A DNA stretch of 64,000 nucleotides from Enterobacter sp. JBIWA008. Lineage in GTDB: Bacteria; Pseudomonadota; Gammaproteobacteria; Enterobacterales; Enterobacteriaceae. The stretch is taken from assembly GCF_019968765.1 (NCBI RefSeq), contig NZ_CP074149.1:806001-870000 (forward strand), given 5' to 3'. Made by a program: the position numbers and the translations under genes. The notes below the pieces were generated by a model that had not been told where the DNA came from, did no database searches, and was given only the letters and a program-made list of their open reading frames with translations. Positions 48,357-57,965 of the stretch are shown here, piece after piece; the stretch's first letter is position 1; each line of letters begins with the position of its first letter.

Positions 48357-48812
48357 TTAACCGGCCATCTGTTTTTCGCGGATTTCGGCCAGCGTTTTAC
48401 AGTCGATGCACAGATCGGCGGTTGGACGCGCTTCCAGGCGACGAATTCCAATTTCAACACCGCAGGATTCGCAGTAGCCAAAATCTTCGTCTTCGACTTT
48501 TTTCAGCGTTTTCTCGATCTTTTTGATCAGTTTGCGCTCGCGGTCACGGTTACGCAGTTCGAGGCTGAACTCTTCTTCCTGAGCGGCACGGTCTACCGGA
48601 TCCGGGAAGTTTGCAGCTTCATCCTGCATATGAGTAACGGTGCGATCGACTTCATCCCTGAGTTGATTACGCCATGCTTCAAGAATACGCTTGAAGTGCG
48701 ACAGCTGGGCTTCGTTCATATACTCTTCGCCCGGCTTCTCTTGATACGGCTCCACCCCAGCGATGGCGAGAATACTCAGGGACGATGTTTTACGGTTTTG
48801 CCCTTCTTGCAT
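48357..48812 (-). CDS. dksA: RNA polymerase-binding transcription factor DksA
   Basis: DksA enters the RNA polymerase secondary channel and potentiates ppGpp control of rRNA and amino acid promoters. The start at 48812 gives [19 protein letters not shown] and 151 residues as in E. coli, with AAGGAG seven bases upstream; a six-residue extension is not supported. The coiled-coil tip residues Asp71, Asp74 and Ala76 and the zinc cysteines 114, 117, 135 and 138 are all present. It is followed by gluQ and preceded by sfsA on the same strand. Confidence 0.98.
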   Translation of the reverse strand: MQEGQNRKTSSLSILAIAGVEPYQEKPGEEYMNEAQLSHFKRILEAWRNQLRDEVDRTVTHMQDEAANFPDPVDRAAQEEEFSLELRNRDRERKLIKKIEKTLKKVEDEDFGYCESCGVEIGIRRLEARPTADLCIDCKTLAEIREKQMAG

Positions 48813-48871
48813 GTTGCTTCTCCTTAACACGCACTATCGATCCCCGTGTTGGGGGAAAAATCAGGTCGCTA

Positions 48872-48900
48872 TAAATAGCAGATGCTTTTCCGTATGGCAA
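48872..48900 (-). promoter_or_regulatory. Predicted dksA promoter
   Basis: On the minus strand TTGCCA (48895-48900) and TATTTA (48872-48877) are 17 bases apart, about 60 bases before the dksA start. Confidence 0.5.
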
Positions 48901-48988
48901 TTATCTAAACGTAACACTTGACAAGCCTGTGAGGAAAAGCGTATTTGCGCACGCGGCCAGAACACTTATTCGACAATCGTCTAATCCC

Positions 48989-49693
48989 TTACAAGACAAT
49001 GGGAAGAGAGGATCTCAGAGTCATATTATCGGCAGAAAGTTCCGCTTTATAAGCGAAAACCTCTACCCCCTGCTTTTGTGCCTCATTCAACAATTGCGCG
49101 TATTTAGGATCAATATGGCGGGCAGGGGAGAAACGTTCAATGGCTGAATGTAGCACCGCAAACAGCAATACGGCGCGTTTGCCCGCCGCCGCAACACTCA
49201 TTAGCTCTCGCAGATGCTTCTGGCCACGTAGCGTTACCGCATCCGGGAAGTAGCCATTTTCCTGTTCCGCTAACGTCACTGATTTCACTTCAATATAGCA
49301 CTCCGGCCTGTCTTCCGCCTGTAACATGAAGTCAATTCTGCTGCCTTCATCGCCGTATTTCACTTCACTTTTATGCGTGCCATATCCCACCAGTTCGGGA
49401 ATTGCGCCATGGGTCAACGCTTCCTTAACCAGTTGATTTGCGCGCAGGGTATTAACGCAAATAAATGCCCCGTTTTGGGTTTCGGTCATTTCCCAGGTAT
49501 GGGCATATTTGCGTTTACTATTGTCTGATGTGGAATACCAGACCCTGTCACCTGGCGTCGCACACCCCGTCATAGCGCCGGTGTTGGGGCAGTGCAGGGT
49601 GAGCTGAACCCCTTCGGGGGTGATCACGTCGGCGAGGAAGCGTTTGTAGCGTTGGATAAGCGTAGCGTGCTGCAGGGGAGGACTAAACTTCAT
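48989..49693 (-). CDS. sfsA: Sugar fermentation stimulation protein SfsA
   Basis: SfsA is a predicted DNA-binding protein with a nuclease-like fold; overexpression in E. coli stimulates maltose gene expression, and its exact function is unresolved. The start at 49693 gives [20 protein letters not shown] and 234 residues as in E. coli, with AAAGGA six bases upstream. The PD-(D/E)XK-like elements SRIDFML (about 118-124) and [10 protein letters not shown] (about 132-141) are kept. It overlaps the thpR 3' end by 11 bases, so translation is probably coupled. Confidence 0.95.
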   Translation of the reverse strand: MKFSPPLQHATLIQRYKRFLADVITPEGVQLTLHCPNTGAMTGCATPGDRVWYSTSDNSKRKYAHTWEMTETQNGAFICVNTLRANQLVKEALTHGAIPELVGYGTHKSEVKYGDEGSRIDFMLQAEDRPECYIEVKSVTLAEQENGYFPDAVTLRGQKHLRELMSVAAAGKRAVLLFAVLHSAIERFSPARHIDPKYAQLLNEAQKQGVEVFAYKAELSADNMTLRSSLPIVL

Positions 49694-50237
49694 CAGAATT
49701 CCTTTCGGTGTTGCCCAGCGTCCAGCGCTGTAGCGGCGTATAGCGGGTGCGTCCCTGTACAAAGACGGATTCGTAAAGCGCGAATCCGTTGACCGGAAAG
49801 GCCCAGTGAAAACCCGGCGGCGGGATAGCAACGGCCTGACCGGCATCGCGCAGCAGCGTGATATGAGGATGAAACGGCTGTGGGCTTTGATAACAGCCGC
49901 TGCGTGCCGCCTGGGCGCGCAGCATATTCGCCAGCTGCAATAATCCGCGCGGTGGCTGGCGCGTTCCCAGCCAGACCACGCGTGAACGCAGCCACTGCCC
50001 CGCGTCGTCGAGGTGCAGCGTAAATTCCGGCTGGGCAATACGCCCGGCCATTGCGGCTAACGCCCGCTGTTTTTCGGCACTGACGTCGCCCAAAAAGGCC
50101 AGCGTCAGGTGCAGGTTGGCCGCCGCGACAGGGCGGCCCGCTTCCGGCGGAAAGCGATCGGCGCGCCAGCGAACAATTTGACGCTGTATTGTGGTGGGCA
50201 ATTCAATGGCAAAAAACAGCCGTTTCGACTCAGGCAT
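49683..50237 (-). CDS. thpR: RNA 2',3'-cyclic phosphodiesterase ThpR (LigT)
   Basis: ThpR belongs to the 2H phosphoesterase family; the E. coli protein opens 2',3'-cyclic phosphates and ligates tRNA halves in vitro through a 2'-5' link. The 184 residues (176 in E. coli, extended at the C-terminus here) carry both HxTx motifs, His43 (HLTL) and His125 (HITL). No strong Shine-Dalgarno precedes the ATG at 50237. It is divergent from hrpB over 73 bases and overlaps sfsA. Confidence 0.95.
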   Translation of the reverse strand: MPESKRLFFAIELPTTIQRQIVRWRADRFPPEAGRPVAAANLHLTLAFLGDVSAEKQRALAAMAGRIAQPEFTLHLDDAGQWLRSRVVWLGTRQPPRGLLQLANMLRAQAARSGCYQSPQPFHPHITLLRDAGQAVAIPPPGFHWAFPVNGFALYESVFVQGRTRYTPLQRWTLGNTERNSDEV

Positions 50238-50310
50238 ACGGAGGACTCGGTAATGATATGCGCCGATGCTACAATGTACGCCGACTAATGTTAACCCTCT
50301 GGAGCTGTTA

Positions 50311-52740
50311 GTGTCCTCATTGCCGGTCGCCGTCATTCTTCCTGAGCTTCTCGCTGCCTTACACCATGCCCCGCAGGTTTTACTGAATGCCCCTACGGGC
50401 GCGGGCAAGTCCACCTGGCTGCCGCTGCAGATTCTTAAAGACGGAAACATCAGCGGGAAAATTATCCTGCTGGAGCCGCGCAGGCTGGCCGCGCGCAACG
50501 TGGCGCAGCGTCTGGCGGAACTGCTGAATGAAAAACCGGGCGAAACGGTAGGTTACAGGATGCGTGCCGAGACCTGCGTTGGCCCGACCACGCGTCTTGA
50601 AGTGGTCACCGAGGGTATTCTCACCCGCATGCTGCAAAACGATCCGGAGCTGACCGGCGTCGGGCTGGTGATCCTCGATGAATTCCACGAGCGCAGCCTG
50701 CAGGCGGATCTGGCCCTCGCGCTGTTGCTGGACGTGCAGCAGGGGCTACGCGACGATCTCCGGCTGCTTATTATGTCGGCCACGCTGGACAACGAGCGGC
50801 TACGACAGGCATTACCCGATTCACCGGTCATCAGTTCAGAAGGGCGGGCGTTTCCGGTTGAACGTCGCTATCAACCGCTTCCCTCACATCTGCGTTTTGA
50901 CGAGGCCGTCGCGATTGCCACGGCTGAGCTGCTGCGCCAGGAGTCCGGTTCCCTGCTGCTGTTTTTGCCCGGCGTGGGCGAAATTCAGCGCGTGCAGGAG
51001 CAGCTTTCTAGCCGCGTAGGCGACGATGTGCTGCTTTGCCCGCTGTACGGCGCGTTGTCGCTACAGGAGCAGCGTAAAGCCATCCTTCCGGCCCCGGAGG
51101 GGCAGCGCAAGGTGGTGCTGGCAACCAACATTGCTGAAACCAGTTTGACCATTGAAGGTATTCGTCTGGTGGTGGATAGCGCGCATGAGAGAGTGGCAAG
51201 CTTTGACCCGCGTACCGGGCTGACTAAACTCCTGACGCAACGCATTAGCCAGGCGTCGATGGTGCAGCGCGCGGGCCGTGCGGGGCGTCTTGAGCCGGGT
51301 ATCTGCCTGCATTTGACCAGTGCGGAGCAGGCGGAACGCGCTGCGCAGCAAAGCACGCCGGAAATTTTACAAAGTGATTTGTCAGGCCTGGTGATGGAGC
51401 TGCTGCAGTGGGGTTGCCCGAACCCTGAGCAGCTCACCTGGCTTAACCCTCCCCCTGTCGTAAACCTCACCGCTGCGCGTACGTTGCTGACCCAGCTTGG
51501 CGCGCTGGAAGGCGAGCGTCTGACGGCGCGCGGCCAGAAAATGGCCGCGCTGGGCAACGATCCGCGTCTGGCCGCGATGCTGGTGGCTGCGCAAGGGGAA
51601 GATGAAATTGCCACGGCGGCAAAACTGGCGGCTATTCTTGAGGAGCCGCCTCGCGGTGGCAGCAGCGATCTGGGGCAGGCGTTTTCGCGCAATCAGGGGA
51701 ACTGGCAGCAGCGGGCGCAGCAGCTGAGCAAACGCCTGAATAGCCGGGGAGGCGCGCCTGACAGCGATAAGATTGCCTTTCTGCTGGCCCAGGCCTTCCC
51801 GGACAGGATTGCGCGTCGGCGCGGGCTGGACGGTCGCTACCAGCTGGCAAACGGCATGGGGGCGATGCTGGACAGCGATGATGGGCTGACGCGTCATGAG
51901 TGGCTGATTGCGCCGCTCCTGCTGCAGGGAAGTCACTCCCCGGATGCGCGTATCCTGCAGGCGATTGCCGTAGATATTGATGCCCTGACCCGTACCTGTC
52001 CGCAGCTGCTTAAGCAATCTGACATCGTCGAGTGGGATGACGCCCAGGGCACGCTGAAGGCGTTTCGTCGCAGCCAGATTGGGAAACTGACGCTCGGGAC
52101 GAAGCCGCTGGCGAAGCCGTCGGAAGAAGAGCTTCATCAGGCTATGCTGAACGGCATTCGGGAAAAAGGGCTGAGCGTGCTGAACTGGACGCCGGAAGCG
52201 GAGCAGTACCGCATTCGCCTGCACTGCGCCGCGAAGTGGCTACCGGGATACGGTTGGCCTGCGGTGGATGATGAGACGCTGCTGGCTACGCTTGAGCGCT
52301 GGCTACTGCCGCAAATGAGCGGCGTGCACTCCCTGCGAGCCCTTAAGGCGCTTGATGTTAAGACAGCGCTACAGAATTTACTGGACTGGTCATTACGTCA
52401 ACGTCTGGATAGTGAACTGCCAGGGCATTACACTGTGCCGACCGGAAGCCGGATTGCCATCCGTTATCATGAGGATAATCCGCCGGCGCTCGCGGTTCGT
52501 ATGCAGGAGATGTTTGGCGAGGCCACCACGCCGTCTATTGCGCAAGGGCGTGTGCCGTTAGTGCTTGAGCTGCTGTCGCCTGCGCATCGTCCATTACAAA
52601 TCACCCGAGATTTGGGGGCGTTCTGGGCGGGAAGCTACCGTGAAGTGCAGAAAGAGATGAAGGGGCGATATCCCAAACATGTCTGGCCGGACGATCCGGC
52701 GAATACGGCGCCGACGCGGCGAACGAAGAAATATTCGTGA
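50311..52740 (+). CDS. hrpB: ATP-dependent helicase HrpB (DEAH family)
   Basis: HrpB is a predicted DEAH-type RNA helicase; in E. coli its physiological role is not settled. The GTG at 50311 has GGAG six bases upstream and gives 809 residues, the E. coli length; a 15-residue upstream extension lacks support. Walker A APTGAGKST is at 27-35, the DEFH box (LDEFHER) replaces DEAH near 126-132, SAT is near 158-160, and QRAGRAGR is near 330-337. The C-terminal HrpB-specific domain follows. It is tandem with mrcB. Confidence 0.96.
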   Translation: MSSLPVAVILPELLAALHHAPQVLLNAPTGAGKSTWLPLQILKDGNISGKIILLEPRRLAARNVAQRLAELLNEKPGETVGYRMRAETCVGPTTRLEVVTEGILTRMLQNDPELTGVGLVILDEFHERSLQADLALALLLDVQQGLRDDLRLLIMSATLDNERLRQALPDSPVISSEGRAFPVERRYQPLPSHLRFDEAVAIATAELLRQESGSLLLFLPGVGEIQRVQEQLSSRVGDDVLLCPLYGALSLQEQRKAILPAPEGQRKVVLATNIAETSLTIEGIRLVVDSAHERVASFDPRTGLTKLLTQRISQASMVQRAGRAGRLEPGICLHLTSAEQAERAAQQSTPEILQSDLSGLVMELLQWGCPNPEQLTWLNPPPVVNLTAARTLLTQLGALEGERLTARGQKMAALGNDPRLAAMLVAAQGEDEIATAAKLAAILEEPPRGGSSDLGQAFSRNQGNWQQRAQQLSKRLNSRGGAPDSDKIAFLLAQAFPDRIARRRGLDGRYQLANGMGAMLDSDDGLTRHEWLIAPLLLQGSHSPDARILQAIAVDIDALTRTCPQLLKQSDIVEWDDAQGTLKAFRRSQIGKLTLGTKPLAKPSEEELHQAMLNGIREKGLSVLNWTPEAEQYRIRLHCAAKWLPGYGWPAVDDETLLATLERWLLPQMSGVHSLRALKALDVKTALQNLLDWSLRQRLDSELPGHYTVPTGSRIAIRYHEDNPPALAVRMQEMFGEATTPSIAQGRVPLVLELLSPAHRPLQITRDLGAFWAGSYREVQKEMKGRYPKHVWPDDPANTAPTRRTKKYS

Positions 52741-52760
52741 GTTAAGTGAAAGGGGGGAGT

Positions 52761-52805
52761 GCGGCCTGATGCCCTCACCCCGGCCCTCTCCCACGGGGAG
52801 AGGGA
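52761..52805. repeat. CCCTCTCC palindromic repeat (copy D) between hrpB and mrcB
   Basis: The arm GCGGCCTGATGCCCTCACCC (52761-52780) precedes CCCTCTCCC (52784-52792)/GGGAGAGGG (52796-52804). It is the fullest copy and lies 3' of hrpB. Confidence 0.85.
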
Positions 52806-52828
52806 GAAAACAAATTTTGAGAGATTTC

Positions 52829-52852
52829 TTCTTTCACAGGCCTGTGAAAGAA
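52829..52852. promoter_or_regulatory. Perfect 24-bp palindrome upstream of mrcB
   Basis: The centre CTTTCACAGGCCTGTGAAAG (52831-52850) is self-complementary and is extended by TT/AA on both sides. It ends 43 bases before the mrcB ATG. With no loop it reads more like an operator than a hairpin. I cannot name the regulator. Confidence 0.5.
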
Positions 52853-52895
52853 AAGAAAATCTGGCCTTTGCGCCTGAAAGTTGCGGAGAAAAAGC

Positions 52896-55424
52896 ATGGC
52901 GGGGAATGACCGCGAACCAATAGGACGTAAGGGAAAACCAACGCGTCCGGCGAAAGAAAAGGTAAGCCGTCGTCGCCTCAGAGATGAGGACTATGACGAT
53001 GACTATGAAGACGATTATGAGGATGAAGAACCGATGCCGCGTAATGGAAAAGGCAAAGGGCGTAAGCCTCGGGGCAAGCGCGGCTGGTTCTGGCTGTTGC
53101 TGAAGCTGTTTATTGTTTTTGTTGTCCTGATGGCGATTTACGGCGTCTATCTGGATCAGAAGATCCGCAGCCGTATCGACGGTAAAGTCTGGCAGTTACC
53201 TGCGGCAGTGTATGGCCGTATGGTGAACCTTGAGCCAGATATGTCCATCACCAGGAACGAGATGGTTAAACTACTGGAAGCCACCCAGTATCGTCAGGTG
53301 TCTAAAATGACCCGTCCTGGCGAATTTACCGTGCAGGCCAACAGCATTGAGATGATCCGTCGTCCGTTTGATTTCCCGGACAGCAAAGAGGGGCAGGTGC
53401 GTGCGCGTCTGACCTTTGACGGCGATCGTCTGGACACCATCGAGAACATGGATAACAACCGTCAGTTCGGTTTCTTCCGTCTCGATCCGCGTCTGATCAC
53501 CATGCTTTCGTCAGCAAACGGCGAGCAGCGTCTGTTCGTGGCGCGTAACGGCTTCCCGGATCTGCTGGTCGATACGCTGCTGGCAACCGAAGACCGTCAC
53601 TTCTACGAGCACGACGGCATCAGCCTTTACTCGATTGGTCGTGCGGTACTGGCTAACCTGACTGCCGGCCGTACCGTGCAGGGGGCGAGTACGCTGACCC
53701 AGCAGCTGGTGAAGAACCTGTTCCTCTCCAGCGAGCGCTCTTACTGGCGTAAAGCGAACGAAGCCTACATGGCCGTGCTGATGGATGCGCGCTACAGCAA
53801 GGATCGTATCCTCGAGCTGTACATGAACGAGGTGTACCTCGGTCAAAGCGGCGATAACGAAATTCGCGGCTTCCCGCTGGCGAGCCTGTACTACTTTGGC
53901 CGTCCGGTAGAAGAGCTGAGCCTGGACCAGCAGGCGCTGCTGGTGGGTATGGTGAAAGGGGCGTCCATTTATAACCCTTGGCGTAACCCGAAACTGGCGC
54001 TGGAGCGTCGTAACCTGGTGCTGCGCCTGCTGCAACAACAGCAGGTGATTGACCAGGAGCTGTACGACATGCTGAGCGCGCGTCCACTCGGCGTACAGCC
54101 GCGCGGTGGCGTGATCTCGCCACAGCCTGCATTTATGCAGCTGGTGCGTCAGGAGCTGCAAAGTAAACTCGGAGATAAGGTTAAAGACCTCTCCGGCGTG
54201 AAGATCTTCACCACCTTTGACTCCGTGGCGCAGGATGCAGCGGAAAAAGCGGCGGTGGAAGGCATTCCGGCGCTGAAAAAACAGCGTAAGCTCTCCGATC
54301 TTGAAACCGCGATGGTGGTGGTTGACCGCAACACCGGCGAAGTGCGCGCGATGGTGGGCGGTGCCGAGCCGCAGTTTGCAGGCTACAACCGTGCCATGCA
54401 GGCCCGTCGCTCAATCGGCTCTCTGGCAAAACCCGCGACTTATCTCACTGCCCTGAGTCAGCCAAACCTGTATCGCCTTAATACCTGGATTGCGGATGCG
54501 CCGATCTCCCTGCGTCAGCCTAACGGTCAGGTCTGGTCACCGCAGAACGACGATAAGCAGTTCAGCGGCCAGGTCATGCTGGTGGATGCGTTGACTCGTT
54601 CCATGAACGTGCCAACGGTGAACCTGGGCATGTCGCTGGGACTGCCGGCCATTGTCGATACCTGGCAAAAACTGGGCGTGGCGAAAGATCAGCTCCACCC
54701 GGTTCCTGCGATGATCCTCGGTGCGCTTAACCTGACGCCGATCGAAGTGGCGCAGGCGTTCCAGACTATTGCCAGCGGGGGCAACCGCGCACCGCTGTCT
54801 GCCCTGCGCTCAGTCATTGCCGAAGATGGTTCGGTTCTGTATCAGAGCTTCCCGCAGGCGGAGCGTGCCGTTCCTGCTCAGGCCGCCTATATGACGCTGT
54901 GGACGATGCAGCAGGTCGTGCAGCGCGGCACCGGGCGTCAGCTTGGGGCGAAGTATCCGGGTCTGCATCTGGCGGGTAAAACCGGGACCACCAACAACAA
55001 CGTCGATACCTGGTTCGCCGGTATTGATGGCCGTGAAGTGGTGATCACCTGGGTAGGCCGCGACAACAACCAGCCGACCAGGCTGTACGGCGCGAGCGGG
55101 GCGATGTCGATTTACCAGCGCTATCTGGCCAATCAGTCCCCTGTGCCGCTGAATCTGGTTGCGCCGGAAGATATCGTCGATATGGGCGTGGACAGTTCCG
55201 GTAATTTCGTCTGCGGCGGCGGAATGCGTACCCTGCCTGTCTGGACCGCAAACCCGGACTCGCTGTGCCAGCAAAGCCAGCCAGAACAGCCAACGGGTAA
55301 CCCGTTCGACCAGTCTTCTCAGCCACAGCAGCCGCAGCAGCAACAGCCGCAGCAGCAGCAGAATGAGAAGAAAGACAGCGACGGTGTCGCGGGCTGGATT
55401 AAAGACATGTTCGGCGGTAACTAA
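52896..55424 (+). CDS. mrcB: Bifunctional penicillin-binding protein 1b MrcB
   Basis: PBP1b polymerises and cross-links peptidoglycan at the inner membrane. The ATG at 52896 has GGAG seven bases upstream and gives [20 protein letters not shown] and 842 residues (844 in E. coli). A charged cytoplasmic tail with an Asp/Glu/Tyr-rich stretch (about 28-46) precedes the membrane segment near 63-85; Met47 may start the short gamma form, as in E. coli. The UB2H domain follows, then GT51 with [11 protein letters not shown], and the transpeptidase with SIGSLAKP (SxxK), SMN and KTGTT. The C-terminus is Gln/Pro-rich. A terminator follows. Confidence 0.98.
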   Translation: MAGNDREPIGRKGKPTRPAKEKVSRRRLRDEDYDDDYEDDYEDEEPMPRNGKGKGRKPRGKRGWFWLLLKLFIVFVVLMAIYGVYLDQKIRSRIDGKVWQLPAAVYGRMVNLEPDMSITRNEMVKLLEATQYRQVSKMTRPGEFTVQANSIEMIRRPFDFPDSKEGQVRARLTFDGDRLDTIENMDNNRQFGFFRLDPRLITMLSSANGEQRLFVARNGFPDLLVDTLLATEDRHFYEHDGISLYSIGRAVLANLTAGRTVQGASTLTQQLVKNLFLSSERSYWRKANEAYMAVLMDARYSKDRILELYMNEVYLGQSGDNEIRGFPLASLYYFGRPVEELSLDQQALLVGMVKGASIYNPWRNPKLALERRNLVLRLLQQQQVIDQELYDMLSARPLGVQPRGGVISPQPAFMQLVRQELQSKLGDKVKDLSGVKIFTTFDSVAQDAAEKAAVEGIPALKKQRKLSDLETAMVVVDRNTGEVRAMVGGAEPQFAGYNRAMQARRSIGSLAKPATYLTALSQPNLYRLNTWIADAPISLRQPNGQVWSPQNDDKQFSGQVMLVDALTRSMNVPTVNLGMSLGLPAIVDTWQKLGVAKDQLHPVPAMILGALNLTPIEVAQAFQTIASGGNRAPLSALRSVIAEDGSVLYQSFPQAERAVPAQAAYMTLWTMQQVVQRGTGRQLGAKYPGLHLAGKTGTTNNNVDTWFAGIDGREVVITWVGRDNNQPTRLYGASGAMSIYQRYLANQSPVPLNLVAPEDIVDMGVDSSGNFVCGGGMRTLPVWTANPDSLCQQSQPEQPTGNPFDQSSQPQQPQQQQPQQQQNEKKDSDGVAGWIKDMFGGN

Positions 55425-55430
55425 CCTTTT

Positions 55431-55462
55431 AAAGCCCTCTTCCCCGGAAGGGGGCTTTTTTT
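55431..55462 (+). terminator. Rho-independent terminator after mrcB
   Basis: AAAGCCC (55431-55437)/GGGCTTT (55452-55458) extended inward by CTTCC/GGAAG and followed by Ts, seven bases after the mrcB stop. Confidence 0.88.
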
Positions 55463-55605
55463 ACCCGTAAATCTCATTTCGTTAACCCTCGCTTTAATTC
55501 TGATTAACCCTTCGTTTTCTCTTGATGATTTCTTAAACCCTTAATTCTCGTAGGGCCGCTTACTGCTTGCTATGCAACCCGCGATTCGCATATTATTCTG
55601 GCGCT

Positions 55606-55624
55606 CATAATAATAATTCTCGTT
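55606..55624. promoter_or_regulatory. Fur-like box upstream of fhuA
   Basis: CATAATAATAATTCTCGTT matches 12 of 19 positions of the Fur consensus GATAATGATAATCATTATC, with GTTATCATTC a few bases further down. It lies 36 bases before fhuA, where Fur repression of fhuACDB is established in E. coli. Confidence 0.6.
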
Positions 55625-55659
55625 TACGTTATCATTCACTTTCACATCAGAGATTCAAC

Positions 55660-57915
55660 ATGGCGCTTTCCAATACTGCTCAGCCAATGAACACGTCGCT
55701 GCGTAAACTCGCGGTCGTCCTCGCCACAGCGGTTGCCGGCATGTCTGCTTATACTCACGCGGCCGAAACCCCGAAAAAAGAAGAAACCATTACGGTAACC
55801 GCAGCACCTGCGGCACAGGAAAGTGCCTGGGGGCCGGCTGCGACCATCGCCGCAAGGCAATCCGCAACCGGGACCAAAACGGATACCCCGATTCAGAAGG
55901 TTCCTCAGTCTATTTCTGTGGTCACGGCCGAAGAGATGGCGCTGCATCAGCCGCGATCGGTGAAAGAGGCCCTGAGCTACACGCCGGGTGTTGCGGTAGG
56001 CACGCGCGGTGCGTCTAACACCTATGATTATTTGATTATTCGCGGCTTCGCGGCCGATGGTCAGACGCAGAATAACTACCTCGACGGCATGAAAATGCAG
56101 GGGAACTTCTATAACGACGCAGTGATTGATCCTTATATGCTGGAACGCGCCGAGATCATGCGCGGTCCGGTTTCCGTTCTGTACGGCAAAAGCAGTCCAG
56201 GCGGTTTGCTGAACATGGTCAGTAAGCGCCCAACAACCGAGCCGCTGAAAGAAGTTCAGTTCAAAATGGGCACTGACAGCCTGTTCCAGACCGGCTTTGA
56301 CTTTAGCGATGCGATCGACGACAGCGGCGTCTACTCTTACCGCTTAACGGGCGTTGCACGTTCGAATAATTCCCAGCAGGAAGGTAAGGGCGAACAGCGG
56401 TACGCCATCGCGCCATCTTTCTCCTGGCGTCCGGATGATAAAACCACCTTCACGTTCCTCTCTTACTTCCAGAACGAGCCTGAAACGGGTTATTACGGCT
56501 GGCTGCCAAAAGAGGGAACGGTTGATCCGCTGCCGAACGGCGATCGTCTGCCGACGAACTTCAATGAAGGCGCTAAGAACAATACCTATTCCCGTAACCA
56601 GAAAATGGTGGGATACAGCTTCGACCACGAGTTCAACGACACCTTTACCGTGCGTCAGAACCTGCGCTATGCACAGAATAAGACCTCGCAAAACAGCGTT
56701 TACGGCTACGGTATGTGTTCCGATCCGCTCTATTCGAGTAATCTGGCATCCAGCCCTTGCGCGAGCGTTCCTCAGTCGCAGTGGGGGCATACGCTGACTC
56801 GCCAGTATGTGATCGATAACGAGAAGCTGGAAAACTTCACTGTTGATACGCAGTTGCAAAGCAAGTTCGCGACGGGTTCACTCGATCATACTCTGCTGAC
56901 GGGTGTGGATTTCATGCGCATGCGTAATGACATCGACTCGTGGTTCGGTTATGCCGGTTCCGTTGCGCCATCTGATATCTACAATCTCGATCGTAGCGAC
57001 TTCGATTTCGGTTCACATCCCGGACCGTCAGGCGCTTATCAGGTGTTGAACAAGCAAAAGCAGACCGGTATTTATGCTCAGGATCAGATCGAGTGGGATA
57101 AAGTGCTGGTAACGCTGGGTGGCCGATACGACTGGGCCAATCAGGAATCTTACAACCGCGTGACGAATACCACCTCCGAGCGTGATGACACGCAGTTTAC
57201 CTGGCGCGGCGGCGTTAACTACCTGTTCGATAACGGCGTCACCCCGTACTTTAGCTATAGCGAGTCGTTTGAGCCGGCTTCTCAGACCGGAGCGAACGGC
57301 AACGTCTTCGCACCGTCTAAAGGCAAGCAGTACGAAGCGGGCGTGAAATACGTGCCGAACGATCGTCCGATCGTTGTTACCGGTGCGGTCTACCAGCTGA
57401 CCAAAACCAACAACCTGATGGCCGACCCGGCGGGTTCGTTCTTCTCCGTTGAAGGCGGTGAAATCCGTGCGCGTGGCATAGAGCTGGAAGCGAAAGCGGC
57501 CCTGTCTGCGAGCGTGAACGTCGTCGGTTCTTACACCTACACCGATGCGGAATATACCACCGATACGAACTACAAAGGCAACACGCCTGCTCAGGTGCCA
57601 AAACACATGGCATCGTTGTGGGGCGATTACACCCTGTTTGACGGTGCGTTGTCTGGTCTTACGCTGGGTACCGGCGTGCGATACACGGGCTCAAGCTATG
57701 GCGATCCGGCGAACTCCTTCAAGGTGGGCAGCTACACCGTGGTTGATGCGTTGGTCAGATACGATCTGGCACGCGTTGGCATGGCAGGCTCGAACGTGGC
57801 GCTGCACGTGAATAACCTGTTCGATCGTGAGTACGTTGCCAGCTGCTTCAACACCTACGGCTGCTTCTGGGGTGCTGAACGTCAGGTTGTTGCCACCGCG
57901 ACCTTCCGCTTCTAA
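55660..57915 (+). CDS. fhuA: Ferrichrome outer membrane receptor FhuA
   Basis: FhuA is a TonB-dependent 22-strand barrel that imports ferrichrome and serves as receptor for T1, T5, phi80 and colicin M in E. coli. The ATG at 55660 gives MALSNTAQPMNTSLRKLAVV with a signal peptide to about residue 34, and 751 residues (747 in E. coli); the open frame extends 31 codons upstream without support. The TonB box ETITVTAAP is near 41-49, and the plug runs to about residue 195. The protein ends in Phe (TATFRF), needed for barrel assembly. Main differences from E. coli lie in extracellular loops, for example the CSDPLYSSNLASSPC region. First gene of fhuACDB. Confidence 0.98.
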   Translation: MALSNTAQPMNTSLRKLAVVLATAVAGMSAYTHAAETPKKEETITVTAAPAAQESAWGPAATIAARQSATGTKTDTPIQKVPQSISVVTAEEMALHQPRSVKEALSYTPGVAVGTRGASNTYDYLIIRGFAADGQTQNNYLDGMKMQGNFYNDAVIDPYMLERAEIMRGPVSVLYGKSSPGGLLNMVSKRPTTEPLKEVQFKMGTDSLFQTGFDFSDAIDDSGVYSYRLTGVARSNNSQQEGKGEQRYAIAPSFSWRPDDKTTFTFLSYFQNEPETGYYGWLPKEGTVDPLPNGDRLPTNFNEGAKNNTYSRNQKMVGYSFDHEFNDTFTVRQNLRYAQNKTSQNSVYGYGMCSDPLYSSNLASSPCASVPQSQWGHTLTRQYVIDNEKLENFTVDTQLQSKFATGSLDHTLLTGVDFMRMRNDIDSWFGYAGSVAPSDIYNLDRSDFDFGSHPGPSGAYQVLNKQKQTGIYAQDQIEWDKVLVTLGGRYDWANQESYNRVTNTTSERDDTQFTWRGGVNYLFDNGVTPYFSYSESFEPASQTGANGNVFAPSKGKQYEAGVKYVPNDRPIVVTGAVYQLTKTNNLMADPAGSFFSVEGGEIRARGIELEAKAALSASVNVVGSYTYTDAEYTTDTNYKGNTPAQVPKHMASLWGDYTLFDGALSGLTLGTGVRYTGSSYGDPANSFKVGSYTVVDALVRYDLARVGMAGSNVALHVNNLFDREYVASCFNTYGCFWGAERQVVATATFRF

Positions 57916-57924
57916 TCTCTCTTC

Positions 57925-57949
57925 GGGCACGGTTCGCCGTGCCCTTTTT
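57925..57949 (+). terminator. Hairpin between fhuA and fhuC (attenuator-type)
   Basis: GGGCACGG (57925-57932)/CCGTGCCC (57937-57944) with a TTCG loop and five Ts. It lies inside the fhu operon, so it probably lowers expression of fhuCDB relative to the receptor. Confidence 0.85.
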
Positions 57950-57965
57950 ATTTAAGTTGGCTGAT

